64,000 bases of DNA from Bathymodiolus brooksi (Eukaryota; Mollusca; Bivalvia; Mytilida; Modiolidae): the NCBI GenBank assembly GCA_963680875.1, contig OY804580.1, positions 115,633,534-115,697,533 of the forward strand. Reading direction: 5' to 3'. The notes beneath the pieces were generated by a model, which made no database searches, was not told the DNA's origin, and worked only from the letters and a program-made list of their open reading frames with translations. This document shows, piece by piece, positions 1 through 11,601 of this stretch. The translations under genes were made by a program, and so were the position numbers. Numbering within the stretch: position 1 is the stretch's first letter; each line of letters begins with the position of its first letter.

Positions 1-890
1 TTTGATGTCACACTTTTCATCCTCTTCCTGAATGAGTCTATGGTAGGATTTGATGTCACACTTTTCATCCTCTTCCTGAATGAGTCTATGGTAGGATTTG
101 ATGTCATACTTTTCATCCTATTCCTGAATGAGTCTATGGTAGGATTTGATGTCACACTTTTCATCCTCTTCCTGAATGAGTCTATGGTAGGATTTGATGT
201 CACACTTTTCATCCTATTCCTGAATGAGTCTATGGTAGGATTTGATGTCACACTTTTCATCCTCTTCCTGAATGAGTCTATGGTAGGATTTGATGTCACA
301 CTTTTCATCCTCTTCCTGAATGAGTCTATGGTAGGATTTGATGTCACACTTTTCATCCTCTTCCTGAATGAGTCTATGGTAGGATTTGATGTCACACTTT
401 TCATCCTCTTCCTGAATGAGTCTATGGTAGGATTTGATGTCACACTTTTCATCCTCTTCCTGAATGAGTCTATGGTAGGATTTGATGTCACACTTTTCAT
501 CCTCTTCCTGAATGAGTCTATGGTAGGATTTGATGTCACACTTTTCATCCTCTTCCTGAATGAGTCTATGGTAGGATTTGATGTCACACTTTTCATCCTC
601 TTCCTGAATGAGTCTATGGTAGGATTTGATGTCACACTTTTCATCCTCTTCCTGAATGAGTCTATGGTAGGATTTGATGTCACACTTTTCATCCTATTCC
701 TGAATGAGTCTATGGTAGGTTTTGATGTCACACTTTTCATCCTATTCCTGAATGAGTCTATGGTAGGATTTGATGTCACACTTTTCATCCTATTCCTGAA
801 TGAGTCTATGGTAGGATTTGATGTCACACTTTTCATCCTCTTCCTGAATGAGTCTATGGTAGGATTTGATGTCACACTTTTCATCCTCTT
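1..890 (+). repeat. Array 1, end of a HOR copy that enters from the left
   Basis: About 18 regular 48-bp units precede the first landmark unit. A GTAGGTTTTGATG variant near 715 recurs at the same distance before the next two landmarks (near 5224 and 8630), so this stretch is the right-hand end of a further HOR copy. It lacks the GTCAAACT, AATAAGTCT and AATGCGTCT variants present at about 4800-4980. Confidence 0.8.
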
Positions 891-950
891 CCTGATGAGT
901 CTATGGTAGTAATTTATGTCACACTTTTCATCCTCTTCCTGAATTGAGTC
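891..950 (+). repeat. Compound indel landmark, copy 1
   Basis: One base is lost in CCTGATGAGT, GGATTTGATG is altered to GTAATTTATG, and one base is gained about 48 bp later in CCTGAATTGAG. The net length change is zero. A + strand stop (TAG, ending at 909) results, whereas the - strand frame stays open through it. The whole complex change recurs at two other sites, so it arose once and was copied. Confidence 0.9.
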
Positions 951-1527
951 TATGGTAGGATTTGATGTCACACTTTTCATCCTCTTCCTGAATGAGTCTA
1001 TGGTAGGATTTGATGTCATACTTTTCATCCTATTCCTGAATGAGTCTATGGTAGGATTTGATGTCACACTTTTCATCCTCTTCCTGAATGAGTCTATGGT
1101 AGGATTTGATGTCACACTTTTCATCCTATTCCTGAATGAGTCTATGGTAGGATTTGATGTCACACTTTTCATCCTCTTCCTGAATGAGTCTATGGTAGGA
1201 TTTGATGTCACACTTTTCATCCTCTTCCTGAATGAGTCTATGGTAGGATTTGATGTCACACTTTTCATCCTATTCCTGAATGAGTCTATGGTAGGATTTG
1301 ATGTCACACTTTTCATCCTATTCCTGAATGAGTCTATGGTAGGATTTGATGTCACACTTTTCATCCTATTCCTGAATGAGTCTATGGTAGGATTTGATGT
1401 CACACTTTTCATCCTAGTCCTGAATGAGTCTATGGTAGGATTTGATGTCACACTTTTCATCCTATTCCTGAATGAGTCTATGGTAGGATTTGATGTCACA
1501 CTTTTCATCCTATTCCTGAATGAGTCT

Positions 1528-1574
1528 ATGGTAGGGTTTGATGTCACACTTTCATTCTATTCCTGAATGAGTCT
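1528..1574 (+). repeat. 47-bp variant unit, first of pair, HOR copy 1
   Basis: One T is missing (CACTTTCATTC instead of CACTTTTCATC), with linked substitutions GTAGGGTTTG and CATTCTATTCC. The missing base shifts all reading frames. Matching units lie at 6036-6082 and 9442-9488. Confidence 0.9.
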
Positions 1575-2960
1575 ATGGTAGGATTTGATGTCACACTTTT
1601 CATCCTATTCCTGAATGAGTCTATGGTAGGATTTGATGTCACACTTTTCATTCTCTTCCTGAATGAGTCTATGGTAGGATTTGATGTCACACTTTTCATC
1701 CTATTCCTGAATGAGTCTATGGTAGGATTTGATGTCACACTTTTCATCCTCTTCCTGAATGAGTCTATGGTAGGATTTGATGTCACACTTTTCATCCTCT
1801 TCCTGAATGAGTCTATGGTAGGATTTGATGTCACACTTTTCATCCTCTTCCTGAATGAGTCTATGGTAGGATTTGATGTCACACTTTTCATCCTCTTCCT
1901 GAATGAGTCTATGGTAGGATTTGATGTCACACTTTTCATCCTATTCCTGAATGAGTCTATGGTAGGATTTGATGTCACACTTTTCATCCTATTCCTGAAT
2001 GAGTCTATGGTAGGATTTGATGTCACACTTTTCATCGTATTCCTGAATGAGTCTATGGTAGGATTTGATGTCACACTTTTCATCCTATTCCTGAATGAGT
2101 CTATGGTAGGATTTGATGTCACACTTTTCATCCTATTCCTGAATGAGTCTATGGTAGGATTTGATGTCACACTTTTCATCCTCTTCCTGAATGAGTCTAT
2201 GGTAGGATTTGATGTCACACTTTTCATCCTCTTCCTGAATGAGTCTATGGTAGGATTTGATGTCACACTTTTCATCCTCTTCCTGAATGAGTCTATGGTA
2301 GGATTTGATGTCACACTTTTCATCCTCTTCCTGAATGAGTCTATGGTAGGATTTGATGTCACACTTTTCATCCTCTTCCTGAATGAGTCTATGGTAGGAT
2401 TTGATGTCACACTTTTCATCCTCTTCCTGAATGAGTCTATGGTAGGATTTGATGTCACACTTTTCATCCTATTCCTGAATGAGTCTATGGTAGGATTTGA
2501 TGTCACACTTTTCATCCTATTCCTGAATGAGTCTATGGTAGGATTTGATGTCACACTTTTCATCCTATTCCTGAATGAGTCTATGGTAGGATTTGATGTC
2601 ACACTTTTCATCCTCTTCCTGAATGAGTCTATGGTAGGATTTGATGTCACACTTTTCATCCTCTTCCTGAATGAGTCTATGGTAGGATTTGATGTCACAC
2701 TTTTCATCCTCTTCCTGAATGAGTCTATGGTAGGATTTGATGTCACACTTTTCATCCTCTTCCTGAATGAGTCTATGGTAGGATTTGATGTCATACTTTT
2801 CATCCTATTCCTGAATGAGTCTATGGTAGGATTTGATGTCACACTTTTCATCCTCTTCCTGAATGAGTCTATGGTAGGATTTGATGTCACACTTTTCATC
2901 CTATTCCTGAATGAGTCTATGGTAGGATTTGATGTCACACTTTTCATCCTCTTCCTGAAT
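1575..2960 (+). repeat. Internal duplication within HOR copy 1, left member
   Basis: The order of variant units here is repeated from 3492. TTCTCTTCCT lies at 1651 and 3568, and CATCGTATT at 2033 and 3950, both at an offset of 1917 bp. GTCATACT lies near 2790 and 4611, at an offset of 1821, so two monomers were lost or gained between. The right-hand limit is approximate. Confidence 0.75.
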
Positions 2961-3254
2961 GAGTCTATGGTAGGATTTGATGTCACACTTTTCATCCTCT
3001 TCCTGAATGAGTCTATGGTAGGATTTGATGTCACATTTTTCATCCTATTCCTGAATGAGTCTATGGTAGGATTTGATGTCACACTTTTCATCCTATTCCT
3101 GAATGAGTCTATGGTAGGATTTGATGTCACACTTTTCATCCTATTCCTGAATGAGTCTATGGTAGGATTTGATGTCACACTTTTCATCCTAGTCCTGAAT
3201 GAGTCTATGGTAGGATTTGATGTCACACTTTTCATCCTATTCCTGAATGAGTCT

Positions 3255-3301
3255 ATGGTAGGGTTTGATGTCACACTTTCATTCTATTCCTGAATGAGTC
3301 T
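3255..3301 (+). repeat. 47-bp variant unit, second of pair, HOR copy 1
   Basis: It has the same deleted T and linked substitutions as 1528-1574 and lies 1727 bp downstream. The 1727-bp spacing recurs in the other two HOR copies. Confidence 0.9.
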
Positions 3302-3445
3302 ATGGTAGGATTTGATGTCACACTTTTCATCCTATTCCTGAATGAGTCTATGGTAGGATTTGATGTCACACTTTTCATCCTATTCCTGAATGAGTCTATG
3401 GTAGGATTTGATGTCACACTTTTCATCCTATTCCTGAATGAGTCT

Positions 3446-3491
3446 ATGGTAGGGTTTGATGTCACACTTTCATCTATTCCTGAATGAGTCT
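3446..3491 (+). repeat. 46-bp variant unit, HOR copy 1 only
   Basis: It resembles the 47-bp variant units, including GTAGGGTTTG, but reads CACTTTCATCTATTCC and so lacks two bases. It lies three plain units after 3301. No counterpart is seen in the other HOR copies. Confidence 0.85.
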
Positions 3492-4780
3492 ATGGTAGGA
3501 TTTGATGTCACACTTTTCATCCTATTCCTGAATGAGTCTATGGTAGGATTTGATGTCACACTTTTCATTCTCTTCCTGAATGAGTCTATGGTAGGATTTG
3601 ATGTCACACTTTTCATCCTATTCCTGAATGAGTCTATGGTAGGATTTGATGTCACACTTTTCATCCTCTTCCTGAATGAGTCTATGGTAGGATTTGATGT
3701 CACACTTTTCATCCTCTTCCTGAATGAGTCTATGGTAGGATTTGATGTCACACTTTTCATCCTCTTCCTGAATGAGTCTATGGTAGGATTTGATGTCACA
3801 CTTTTCATCCTCTTCCTGAATGAGTCTATGGTAGGATTTGATGTCACACTTTTCATCCTATTCCTGAATGAGTCTATGGTAGGATTTGATGTCACACTTT
3901 TCATCCTATTCCTGAATGAGTCTATGGTAGGATTTGATGTCACACTTTTCATCGTATTCCTGAATGAGTCTATGGTAGGATTTGATGTCACACTTTTCAT
4001 CCTATTCCTGAATGAGTCTATGGTAGGATTTGATGTCACACTTTTCATCCTATTCCTGAATGAGTCTATGGTAGGATTTGATGTCACACTTTTCATCCTC
4101 TTCCTGAATGAGTCTATGGTAGGATTTGATGTCACACTTTTCATCCTATTCCTGAATGAGTCTATGGTAGGATTTGATGTCACACTTTTCATCCTCTTCC
4201 TGAATGAGTCTATGGTAGGATTTGATGTCACACTTTTCATCCTCTTCCTGAATGAGTCTATGGTAGGATTTGATGTCACACTTTTCATCCTATTCCTGAA
4301 TGAGTCTATGGTAGGATTTGATGTCACACTTTTCATCCTATTCCTGAATGAGTCTATGGTAGGATTTGATGTCACACTTTTCATCCTATTCCTGAATGAG
4401 TCTATGGTAGGATTTGATGTCACACTTTTCATCCTCTTCCTGAATGAGTCTATGGTAGGATTTGATGTCACACTTTTCATCCTCTTCCTGAATGAGTCTA
4501 TGGTAGGATTTGATGTCACACTTTTCATCCTCTTCCTGAATGAGTCTATGGTAGGATTTGATGTCACACTTTTCATCCTCTTCCTGAATGAGTCTATGGT
4601 AGGATTTGATGTCATACTTTTCATCCTATTCCTGAATGAGTCTATGGTAGGATTTGATGTCACACTTTTCATCCTCTTCCTGAATGAGTCTATGGTAGGA
4701 TTTGATGTCACACTTTTCATCCTATTCCTGAATGAGTCTATGGTAGGATTTGATGTCACACTTTTCATCCTCTTCCTGAA
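3492..4780 (+). repeat. Internal duplication within HOR copy 1, right member
   Basis: Carries the same ordered variants as 1575-2960, two units shorter. Beyond about 4780 it switches to a different variant series (GTCAAACT, AATAAGTCT, AATGCGTCT). Limits are approximate. Confidence 0.75.
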
Positions 4781-5398
4781 TGAATCTATGGTAGGATTTG
4801 ATGTCAAACTTTTCATCCTCTTCCTGAATGAGTCTATGGTAGGATTTGATGTCACACTTTTCATCCTCTTCCTGAATGAGTCTATGGTAGGATTTGATGT
4901 CACACTTTTCATCCTCTTCCTGAATAAGTCTATGGTAGGATTTGATGTCACACTTTTCATCCTCTTCCTGAATGCGTCTATGGTAGGATTTGATGTCACA
5001 CTTTTCATCCTCTTCCTGAATGAGTCTATGGTAGGATTTGATGTCACACTTTTCATCCTCTTCCTGAATGAGTCTATGGTAGGATTTGATGTCACACTTT
5101 TCATCCTCTTCCTGAATGAGTCTATGGTAGGATTTGATGTCACACTTTTCATCCTATTCCTGAATGAGTCTATGGTAGGATTTGATGTCACACTTTTCAT
5201 CCTATTCCTGAATGAGTCTATGGTAGGTTTTGATGTCACACTTTTCATCCTATTCCTGAATGAGTCTATGGTAGGATTTGATGTCACACTTTTCATCCTA
5301 TTCCTGAATGAGTCTATGGTAGGATTTGATGTCACACTTTTCATCCTCTTCCTGAATGAGTCTATGGTAGGATTTGATGTCACACTTTTCATCCTCTT

Positions 5399-5458
5399 CC
5401 TGATGAGTCTATGGTAGTAATTTATGTCACACTTTTCATCCTCTTCCTGAATTGAGTC
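5399..5458 (+). repeat. Compound indel landmark, copy 2
   Basis: Shows the same lost base, GTAATTTATG block and gained base as the unit at 891-950, displaced by 4508 bp. Confidence 0.9.
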
Positions 5459-6035
5459 TATGGTAGGATTTGATGTCACACTTTTCATCCTCTTCCTGAA
5501 TGAGTCTATGGTAGGATTTGATGTCATACTTTTCATCCTATTCCTGAATGAGTCTATGGTAGGATTTGATGTCACACTTTTCATCCTCTTCCTGAATGAG
5601 TCTATGGTAGGATTTGATGTCACACTTTTCATCCTATTCCTGAATGAGTCTATGGTAGGATTTGATGTCACACTTTTCATCCTCTTCCTGAATGAGTCTA
5701 TGGTAGGATTTGATGTCACACTTTTCATCCTCTTCCTGAATGAGTCTATGGTAGGATTTGATGTCACATTTTTCATCCTATTCCTGAATGAGTCTATGGT
5801 AGGATTTGATGTCACACTTTTCATCCTATTCCTGAATGAGTCTATGGTAGGATTTGATGTCACACTTTTCATCCTATTCCTGAATGAGTCTATGGTAGGA
5901 TTTGATGTCACACTTTTCATCCTAGTCCTGAATGAGTCTATGGTAGGATTTGATGTCACACTTTTCATCCTATTCCTGAATGAGTCTATGGTAGGATTTG
6001 ATGTCACACTTTTCATCCTATTCCTGAATGAGTCT

Positions 6036-6082
6036 ATGGTAGGGTTTGATGTCACACTTTCATTCTATTCCTGAATGAGTCT
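6036..6082 (+). repeat. 47-bp variant unit, first of pair, HOR copy 2
   Basis: Counterpart of 1528-1574 at an offset of 4508 bp. Confidence 0.9.
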
Positions 6083-7762
6083 ATGGTAGGATTTGATGTC
6101 ACACTTTTCATCCTATTCCTGAATGAGTCTATGGTAGGATTTGATGTCACACTTTTCATTCTCTTCCTGAATGAGTCTATGGTAGGATTTGATGTCACAC
6201 TTTTCATCCTATTCCTGAATGAGTCTATGGTAGGATTTGATGTCACACTTTTCATCCTCTTCCTGAATGAGTCTATGGTAGGATTTGATGTCACACTTTT
6301 CATCCTCTTCCTGAATGAGTCTATGGTAGGATTTGATGTCACACTTTTCATCCTCTTCCTGAATGAGTCTATGGTAGGATTTGATGTCACACTTTTCATC
6401 CTATTCCTGAATGAGTCTATGGTAGGATTTGATGTCACACTTTTCATCCTATTCCTGAATGAGTCTATGGTAGGATTTGATGTCACACTTTTCATCCTAT
6501 TCCTGAATGAGTCTATGGTAGGATTTGATGTCACACTTTTCATCGTATTCCTGAATGAGTCTATGGTAGGATTTGATGTCACACTTTTCATCCTATTCCT
6601 GAATGAGTCTATGGTAGGATTTGATGTCACACTTTTCATCCTATTCCTGAATGAGTCTATGGTAGGATTTGATGTCACACTTTTCATCCTCTTCCTGAAT
6701 GAGTCTATGGTAGGATTTGATGTCACACTTTTCATCCTCTTCCTGAATGAGTCTATGGTAGGATTTGATGTCACACTTTTCATCCTCTTCCTGAATGAGT
6801 CTATGGTAGGATTTGATGTCACACTTTTCATCCTCTTCCTGAATGAGTCTATGGTAGGATTTGATGTCACACTTTTCATCCTCTTCCTGAATGAGTCTAT
6901 GGTAGGATTTGATGTCACACTTTTCATCCTCTTCCTGAATGAGTCTATGGTAGGATTTGATGTCACACTTTTCATCCTATTCCTGAATGAGTCTATGGTA
7001 GGATTTGATGTCACACTTTTCATCCTATTCCTGAATGAGTCTATGGTAGGATTTGATGTCACACTTTTCATCCTATTCCTGAATGAGTCTATGGTAGGAT
7101 TTGATGTCACACTTTTCATCCTCTTCCTGAATGAGTCTATGGTAGGATTTGATGTCACACTTTTCATCCTCTTCCTGAATGAGTCTATGGTAGGATTTGA
7201 TGTCACACTTTTCATCCTCTTCCTGAATGAGTCTATGGTAGGATTTGATGTCACACTTTTCATCCTCTTCCTGAATGAGTCTATGGTAGGATTTGATGTC
7301 ATACTTTTCATCCTATTCCTGAATGAGTCTATGGTAGGATTTGATGTCACACTTTTCATCCTCTTCCTGAATGAGTCTATGGTAGGATTTGATGTCACAC
7401 TTTTCATCCTATTCCTGAATGAGTCTATGGTAGGATTTGATGTCACACTTTTCATCCTCTTCCTGAATGAGTCTATGGTAGGATTTGATGTCACACTTTT
7501 CATCCTCTTCCTGAATGAGTCTATGGTAGGATTTGATGTCACATTTTTCATCCTATTCCTGAATGAGTCTATGGTAGGATTTGATGTCACACTTTTCATC
7601 CTATTCCTGAATGAGTCTATGGTAGGATTTGATGTCACACTTTTCATCCTATTCCTGAATGAGTTTATGGTAGGATTTGATGTCACACTTTTCATCCTAG
7701 TCCTGAATGAGTCTATGGTAGGATTTGATGTCACACTTTTCATCCTATTCCTGAATGAGTCT

Positions 7763-7809
7763 ATGGTAGGGTTTGATGTCACACTTTCATTCTATTCCTG
7801 AATGAGTCT
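7763..7809 (+). repeat. 47-bp variant unit, second of pair, HOR copy 2
   Basis: Counterpart of 3255-3301, again 1727 bp after its partner. Confidence 0.9.
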
Positions 7810-8804
7810 ATGGTAGGATTTGATGTCACACTTTTCATCCTATTCCTGAATGAGTCTATGGTAGGATTTGATGTCACACTTTTCATTCTCTTCCTGAATG
7901 AGTCTATGGTAGGATTTGATGTCACACTTTTCATCCTATTCCTGAATGAGTCTATGGTAGGATTTGATGTCACACTTTTCATCCTCTTCCTGAATGAGTC
8001 TATGGTAGGATTTGATGTCACACTTTTCATCCTCTTCCTGAATGAGTCTATGGTAGGATTTGATGTCACACTTTTCATCCTCTTCCTGAATGAGTCTATG
8101 GTAGGATTTGATGTCACACTTTTCATCCTATTCCTGAATAAGTCTATGGTAGGATTTGATGTCACATTTTTCATCCTATTCCTGAATGAGTCTATGGTAG
8201 GATTTGATGTCACACTTTTCATCCTCTTCCTGAATGAGTCTATGGTAGGATTTGATGTCACACTTTTCATCCTCTTCCTGAATGAGTCTATGGTAGGATT
8301 TGATGTCACACTTTTCATCCTCTTCCTGAATAAGTCTATGGTAGGATTTGATGTCACACTTTTCATCCTCTTCCTGAATGCGTCTATGGTAGGATTTGAT
8401 GTCACACTTTTCATCCTCTTCCTGAATGAGTCTATGGTAGGATTTGATGTCACACTTTTCATCCTCTTCCTGAATGAGTCTATGGTAGGATTTGATGTCA
8501 CACTTTTCATCCTCTTCCTGAATGAGTCTATGGTAGGATTTGATGTCACACTTTTCATCCTATTCCTGAATGAGTCTATGGTAGGATTTGATGTCACACT
8601 TTTCATCCTATTCCTGAATGAGTCTATGGTAGGTTTTGATGTCACACTTTTCATCCTATTCCTGAATGAGTCTATGGTAGGATTTGATGTCACACTTTTC
8701 ATCCTATTCCTGAATGAGTCTATGGTAGGATTTGATGTCACACTTTTCATCCTCTTCCTGAATGAGTCTATGGTAGGATTTGATGTCACACTTTTCATCC
8801 TCTT

Positions 8805-8864
8805 CCTGATGAGTCTATGGTAGTAATTTATGTCACACTTTTCATCCTCTTCCTGAATTGAGTC
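8805..8864 (+). repeat. Compound indel landmark, copy 3
   Basis: Shows the same compound change as at 891-950 and 5399-5458, displaced by 3406 bp from the second copy. Confidence 0.9.
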
Positions 8865-9441
8865 TATGGTAGGATTTGATGTCACACTTTTCATCCTCTT
8901 CCTGAATGAGTCTATGGTAGGATTTGATGTCATACTTTTCATCCTATTCCTGAATGAGTCTATGGTAGGATTTGATGTCACACTTTTCATCCTCTTCCTG
9001 AATGAGTCTATGGTAGGATTTGATGTCACACTTTTCATCCTATTCCTGAATGAGTCTATGGTAGGATTTGATGTCACACTTTTCATCCTCTTCCTGAATG
9101 AGTCTATGGTAGGATTTGATGTCACACTTTTCATCCTCTTCCTGAATGAGTCTATGGTAGGATTTGATGTCACATTTTTCATCCTATTCCTGAATGAGTC
9201 TATGGTAGGATTTGATGTCACACTTTTCATCCTATTCCTGAATGAGTCTATGGTAGGATTTGATGTCACACTTTTCATCCTATTCCTGAATGAGTCTATG
9301 GTAGGATTTGATGTCACACTTTTCATCCTAGTCCTGAATGAGTCTATGGTAGGATTTGATGTCACACTTTTCATCCTATTCCTGAATGAGTCTATGGTAG
9401 GATTTGATGTCACACTTTTCATCCTATTCCTGAATGAGTCT

Positions 9442-9488
9442 ATGGTAGGGTTTGATGTCACACTTTCATTCTATTCCTGAATGAGTCT
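9442..9488 (+). repeat. 47-bp variant unit, first of pair, HOR copy 3
   Basis: Counterpart of 6036-6082 at an offset of 3406 bp. Confidence 0.9.
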
Positions 9489-11168
9489 ATGGTAGGATTT
9501 GATGTCACACTTTTCATCCTATTCCTGAATGAGTCTATGGTAGGATTTGATGTCACACTTTTCATTCTCTTCCTGAATGAGTCTATGGTAGGATTTGATG
9601 TCACACTTTTCATCCTATTCCTGAATGAGTCTATGGTAGGATTTGATGTCACACTTTTCATCCTCTTCCTGAATGAGTCTATGGTAGGATTTGATGTCAC
9701 ACTTTTCATCCTCTTCCTGAATGAGTCTATGGTAGGATTTGATGTCACACTTTTCATCCTCTTCCTGAATGAGTCTATGGTAGGATTTGATGTCACACTT
9801 TTCATCCTCTTCCTGAATGAGTCTATGGTAGGATTTGATGTCACACTTTTCATCCTATTCCTGAATGAGTCTATGGTAGGATTTGATGTCACACTTTTCA
9901 TCCTATTCCTGAATGAGTCTATGGTAGGATTTGATGTCACACTTTTCATCGTATTCCTGAATGAGTCTATGGTAGGATTTGATGTCACACTTTTCATCCT
10001 ATTCCTGAATGAGTCTATGGTAGGATTTGATGTCACACTTTTCATCCTATTCCTGAATGAGTCTATGGTAGGATTTGATGTCACACTTTTCATCCTCTTC
10101 CTGAATGAGTCTATGGTAGGATTTGATGTCACACTTTTCATCCTCTTCCTGAATGAGTCTATGGTAGGATTTGATGTCACACTTTTCATCCTCTTCCTGA
10201 ATGAGTCTATGGTAGGATTTGATGTCACACTTTTCATCCTCTTCCTGAATGAGTCTATGGTAGGATTTGATGTCACACTTTTCATCCTCTTCCTGAATGA
10301 GTCTATGGTAGGATTTGATGTCACACTTTTCATCCTCTTCCTGAATGAGTCTATGGTAGGATTTGATGTCACACTTTTCATCCTATTCCTGAATGAGTCT
10401 ATGGTAGGATTTGATGTCACACTTTTCATCCTATTCCTGAATGAGTCTATGGTAGGATTTGATGTCACACTTTTCATCCTATTCCTGAATGAGTCTATGG
10501 TAGGATTTGATGTCACACTTTTCATCCTCTTCCTGAATGAGTCTATGGTAGGATTTGATGTCACACTTTTCATCCTCTTCCTGAATGAGTCTATGGTAGG
10601 ATTTGATGTCACACTTTTCATCCTCTTCCTGAATGAGTCTATGGTAGGATTTGATGTCACACTTTTCATCCTCTTCCTGAATGAGTCTATGGTAGGATTT
10701 GATGTCATACTTTTCATCCTATTCCTGAATGAGTCTATGGTAGGATTTGATGTCACACTTTTCATCCTCTTCCTGAATGAGTCTATGGTAGGATTTGATG
10801 TCACACTTTTCATCCTATTCCTGAATGAGTCTATGGTAGGATTTGATGTCACACTTTTCATCCTCTTCCTGAATGAGTCTATGGTAGGATTTGATGTCAC
10901 ACTTTTCATCCTCTTCCTGAATGAGTCTATGGTAGGATTTGATGTCACATTTTTCATCCTATTCCTGAATGAGTCTATGGTAGGATTTGATGTCACACTT
11001 TTCATCCTATTCCTGAATGAGTCTATGGTAGGATTTGATGTCACACTTTTCATCCTATTCCTGAATGAGTTTATGGTAGGATTTGATGTCACACTTTTCA
11101 TCCTAGTCCTGAATGAGTCTATGGTAGGATTTGATGTCACACTTTTCATCCTATTCCTGAATGAGTCT

Positions 11169-11215
11169 ATGGTAGGGTTTGATGTCACACTTTCATTCTA
11201 TTCCTGAATGAGTCT
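11169..11215 (+). repeat. 47-bp variant unit, second of pair, HOR copy 3
   Basis: Counterpart of 7763-7809 at an offset of 3406 bp. It is the last HOR landmark before the plain tail. Confidence 0.9.
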
Positions 11216-11503
11216 ATGGTAGGATTTGATGTCACACTTTTCATCCTCTTCCTGAATGAGTCTATGGTAGGATTTGATGTCACACTTTTCATCCTCTTCC
11301 TGAATGAGTCTATGGTAGGATTTGATGTCACACTTTTCATCCTCTTCCTGAATGAGTCTATGGTAGGATTTGATGTCACACTTTTCATCCTCTTCCTGAA
11401 TGAGTCTATGGTAGGATTTGATGTCACACTTTTCATCCTCTTCCTGAATGAGTCTATGGTAGGATTTGATGTCACACTTTTCATCCTCTTCCTGAATGAG
11501 TCT

Positions 11504-11601
11504 ATGGTAGGATTTGATGTCACACTTTTCATCCTATTCCTGAATTAAGAGTCTATGGTAGGATTTGATGTCACACTTTCATCCTCTTCCTGAATGAGTC
11601 T
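11504..11601 (+). repeat. Length-variant pair (51 bp then 47 bp) in array 1
   Basis: The first unit has GAATTAAGAGTCT in place of GAATGAGTCT (+3 bases, making an in-frame TAA on the + strand). The next unit (11555-11601) reads CACTTTCATCC (-1 base). This combination is not seen elsewhere in the window. Confidence 0.85.

Larger units (their letters stand above)
891..5398 (+). repeat. Array 1 HOR copy 1 (4508 bp)
   Basis: This runs from one compound indel landmark (891-950) to the next (5399-5458). The length of 4508 bp equals 94 x 48 minus 4. The deficit is accounted for by two 47-bp units (1528-1574, 3255-3301) and one 46-bp unit (3446-3491). It contains an internal duplication: the units from 1575 are repeated from 3492. 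It is longer than copy 2 by 1102 bp, most of which is that internal duplicate. Confidence 0.85.
5399..8804 (+). repeat. Array 1 HOR copy 2 (3406 bp)
   Basis: Landmark to landmark the copy is 3406 bp, equal to 71 x 48 minus 2, matching its two 47-bp units (6036-6082, 7763-7809). The stretch up to 7809 parallels copy 1 at an offset of 4508 bp. After 7809 most of the internal duplicate seen in copy 1, and its 46-bp unit, are absent. A private GAGTTTATGG variant at 7661 is shared only with copy 3. Confidence 0.85.
8805..11215 (+). repeat. Array 1 HOR copy 3, partial
   Basis: This copy parallels copy 2 at an offset of 3406 bp: landmark at 8805-8864, 47-bp units at 9442-9488 and 11169-11215, and GAGTTTATGG at 11067. 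After 11215 the landmark pattern stops and plain monomers follow, so this is the terminal, truncated HOR copy in this direction. Confidence 0.85.

Noticed and set aside
40..909. Open frame of 289 codons, + strand, repeating MVGFDVTLFILFLNES
   Set aside because: Pure translation of the 48-bp satellite. The homologous frame is broken in other copies by one-base indels, and there is no non-repeat domain, signal or regulatory context. The same applies to all + frames of array 1.
3271..3274. ATGA overlaps between successive - strand frames as translational coupling or programmed frameshifting
   Set aside because: They coincide with the 47-bp units that lack one T; the overlap is a consequence of the deletion.
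3470..6055. 861-codon - strand frame of a hydrophilic 16-residue repeat
   Set aside because: Looks more protein-like than the + frame, but it starts and ends at indel units inside the array and has only repeat content. No support for coding.
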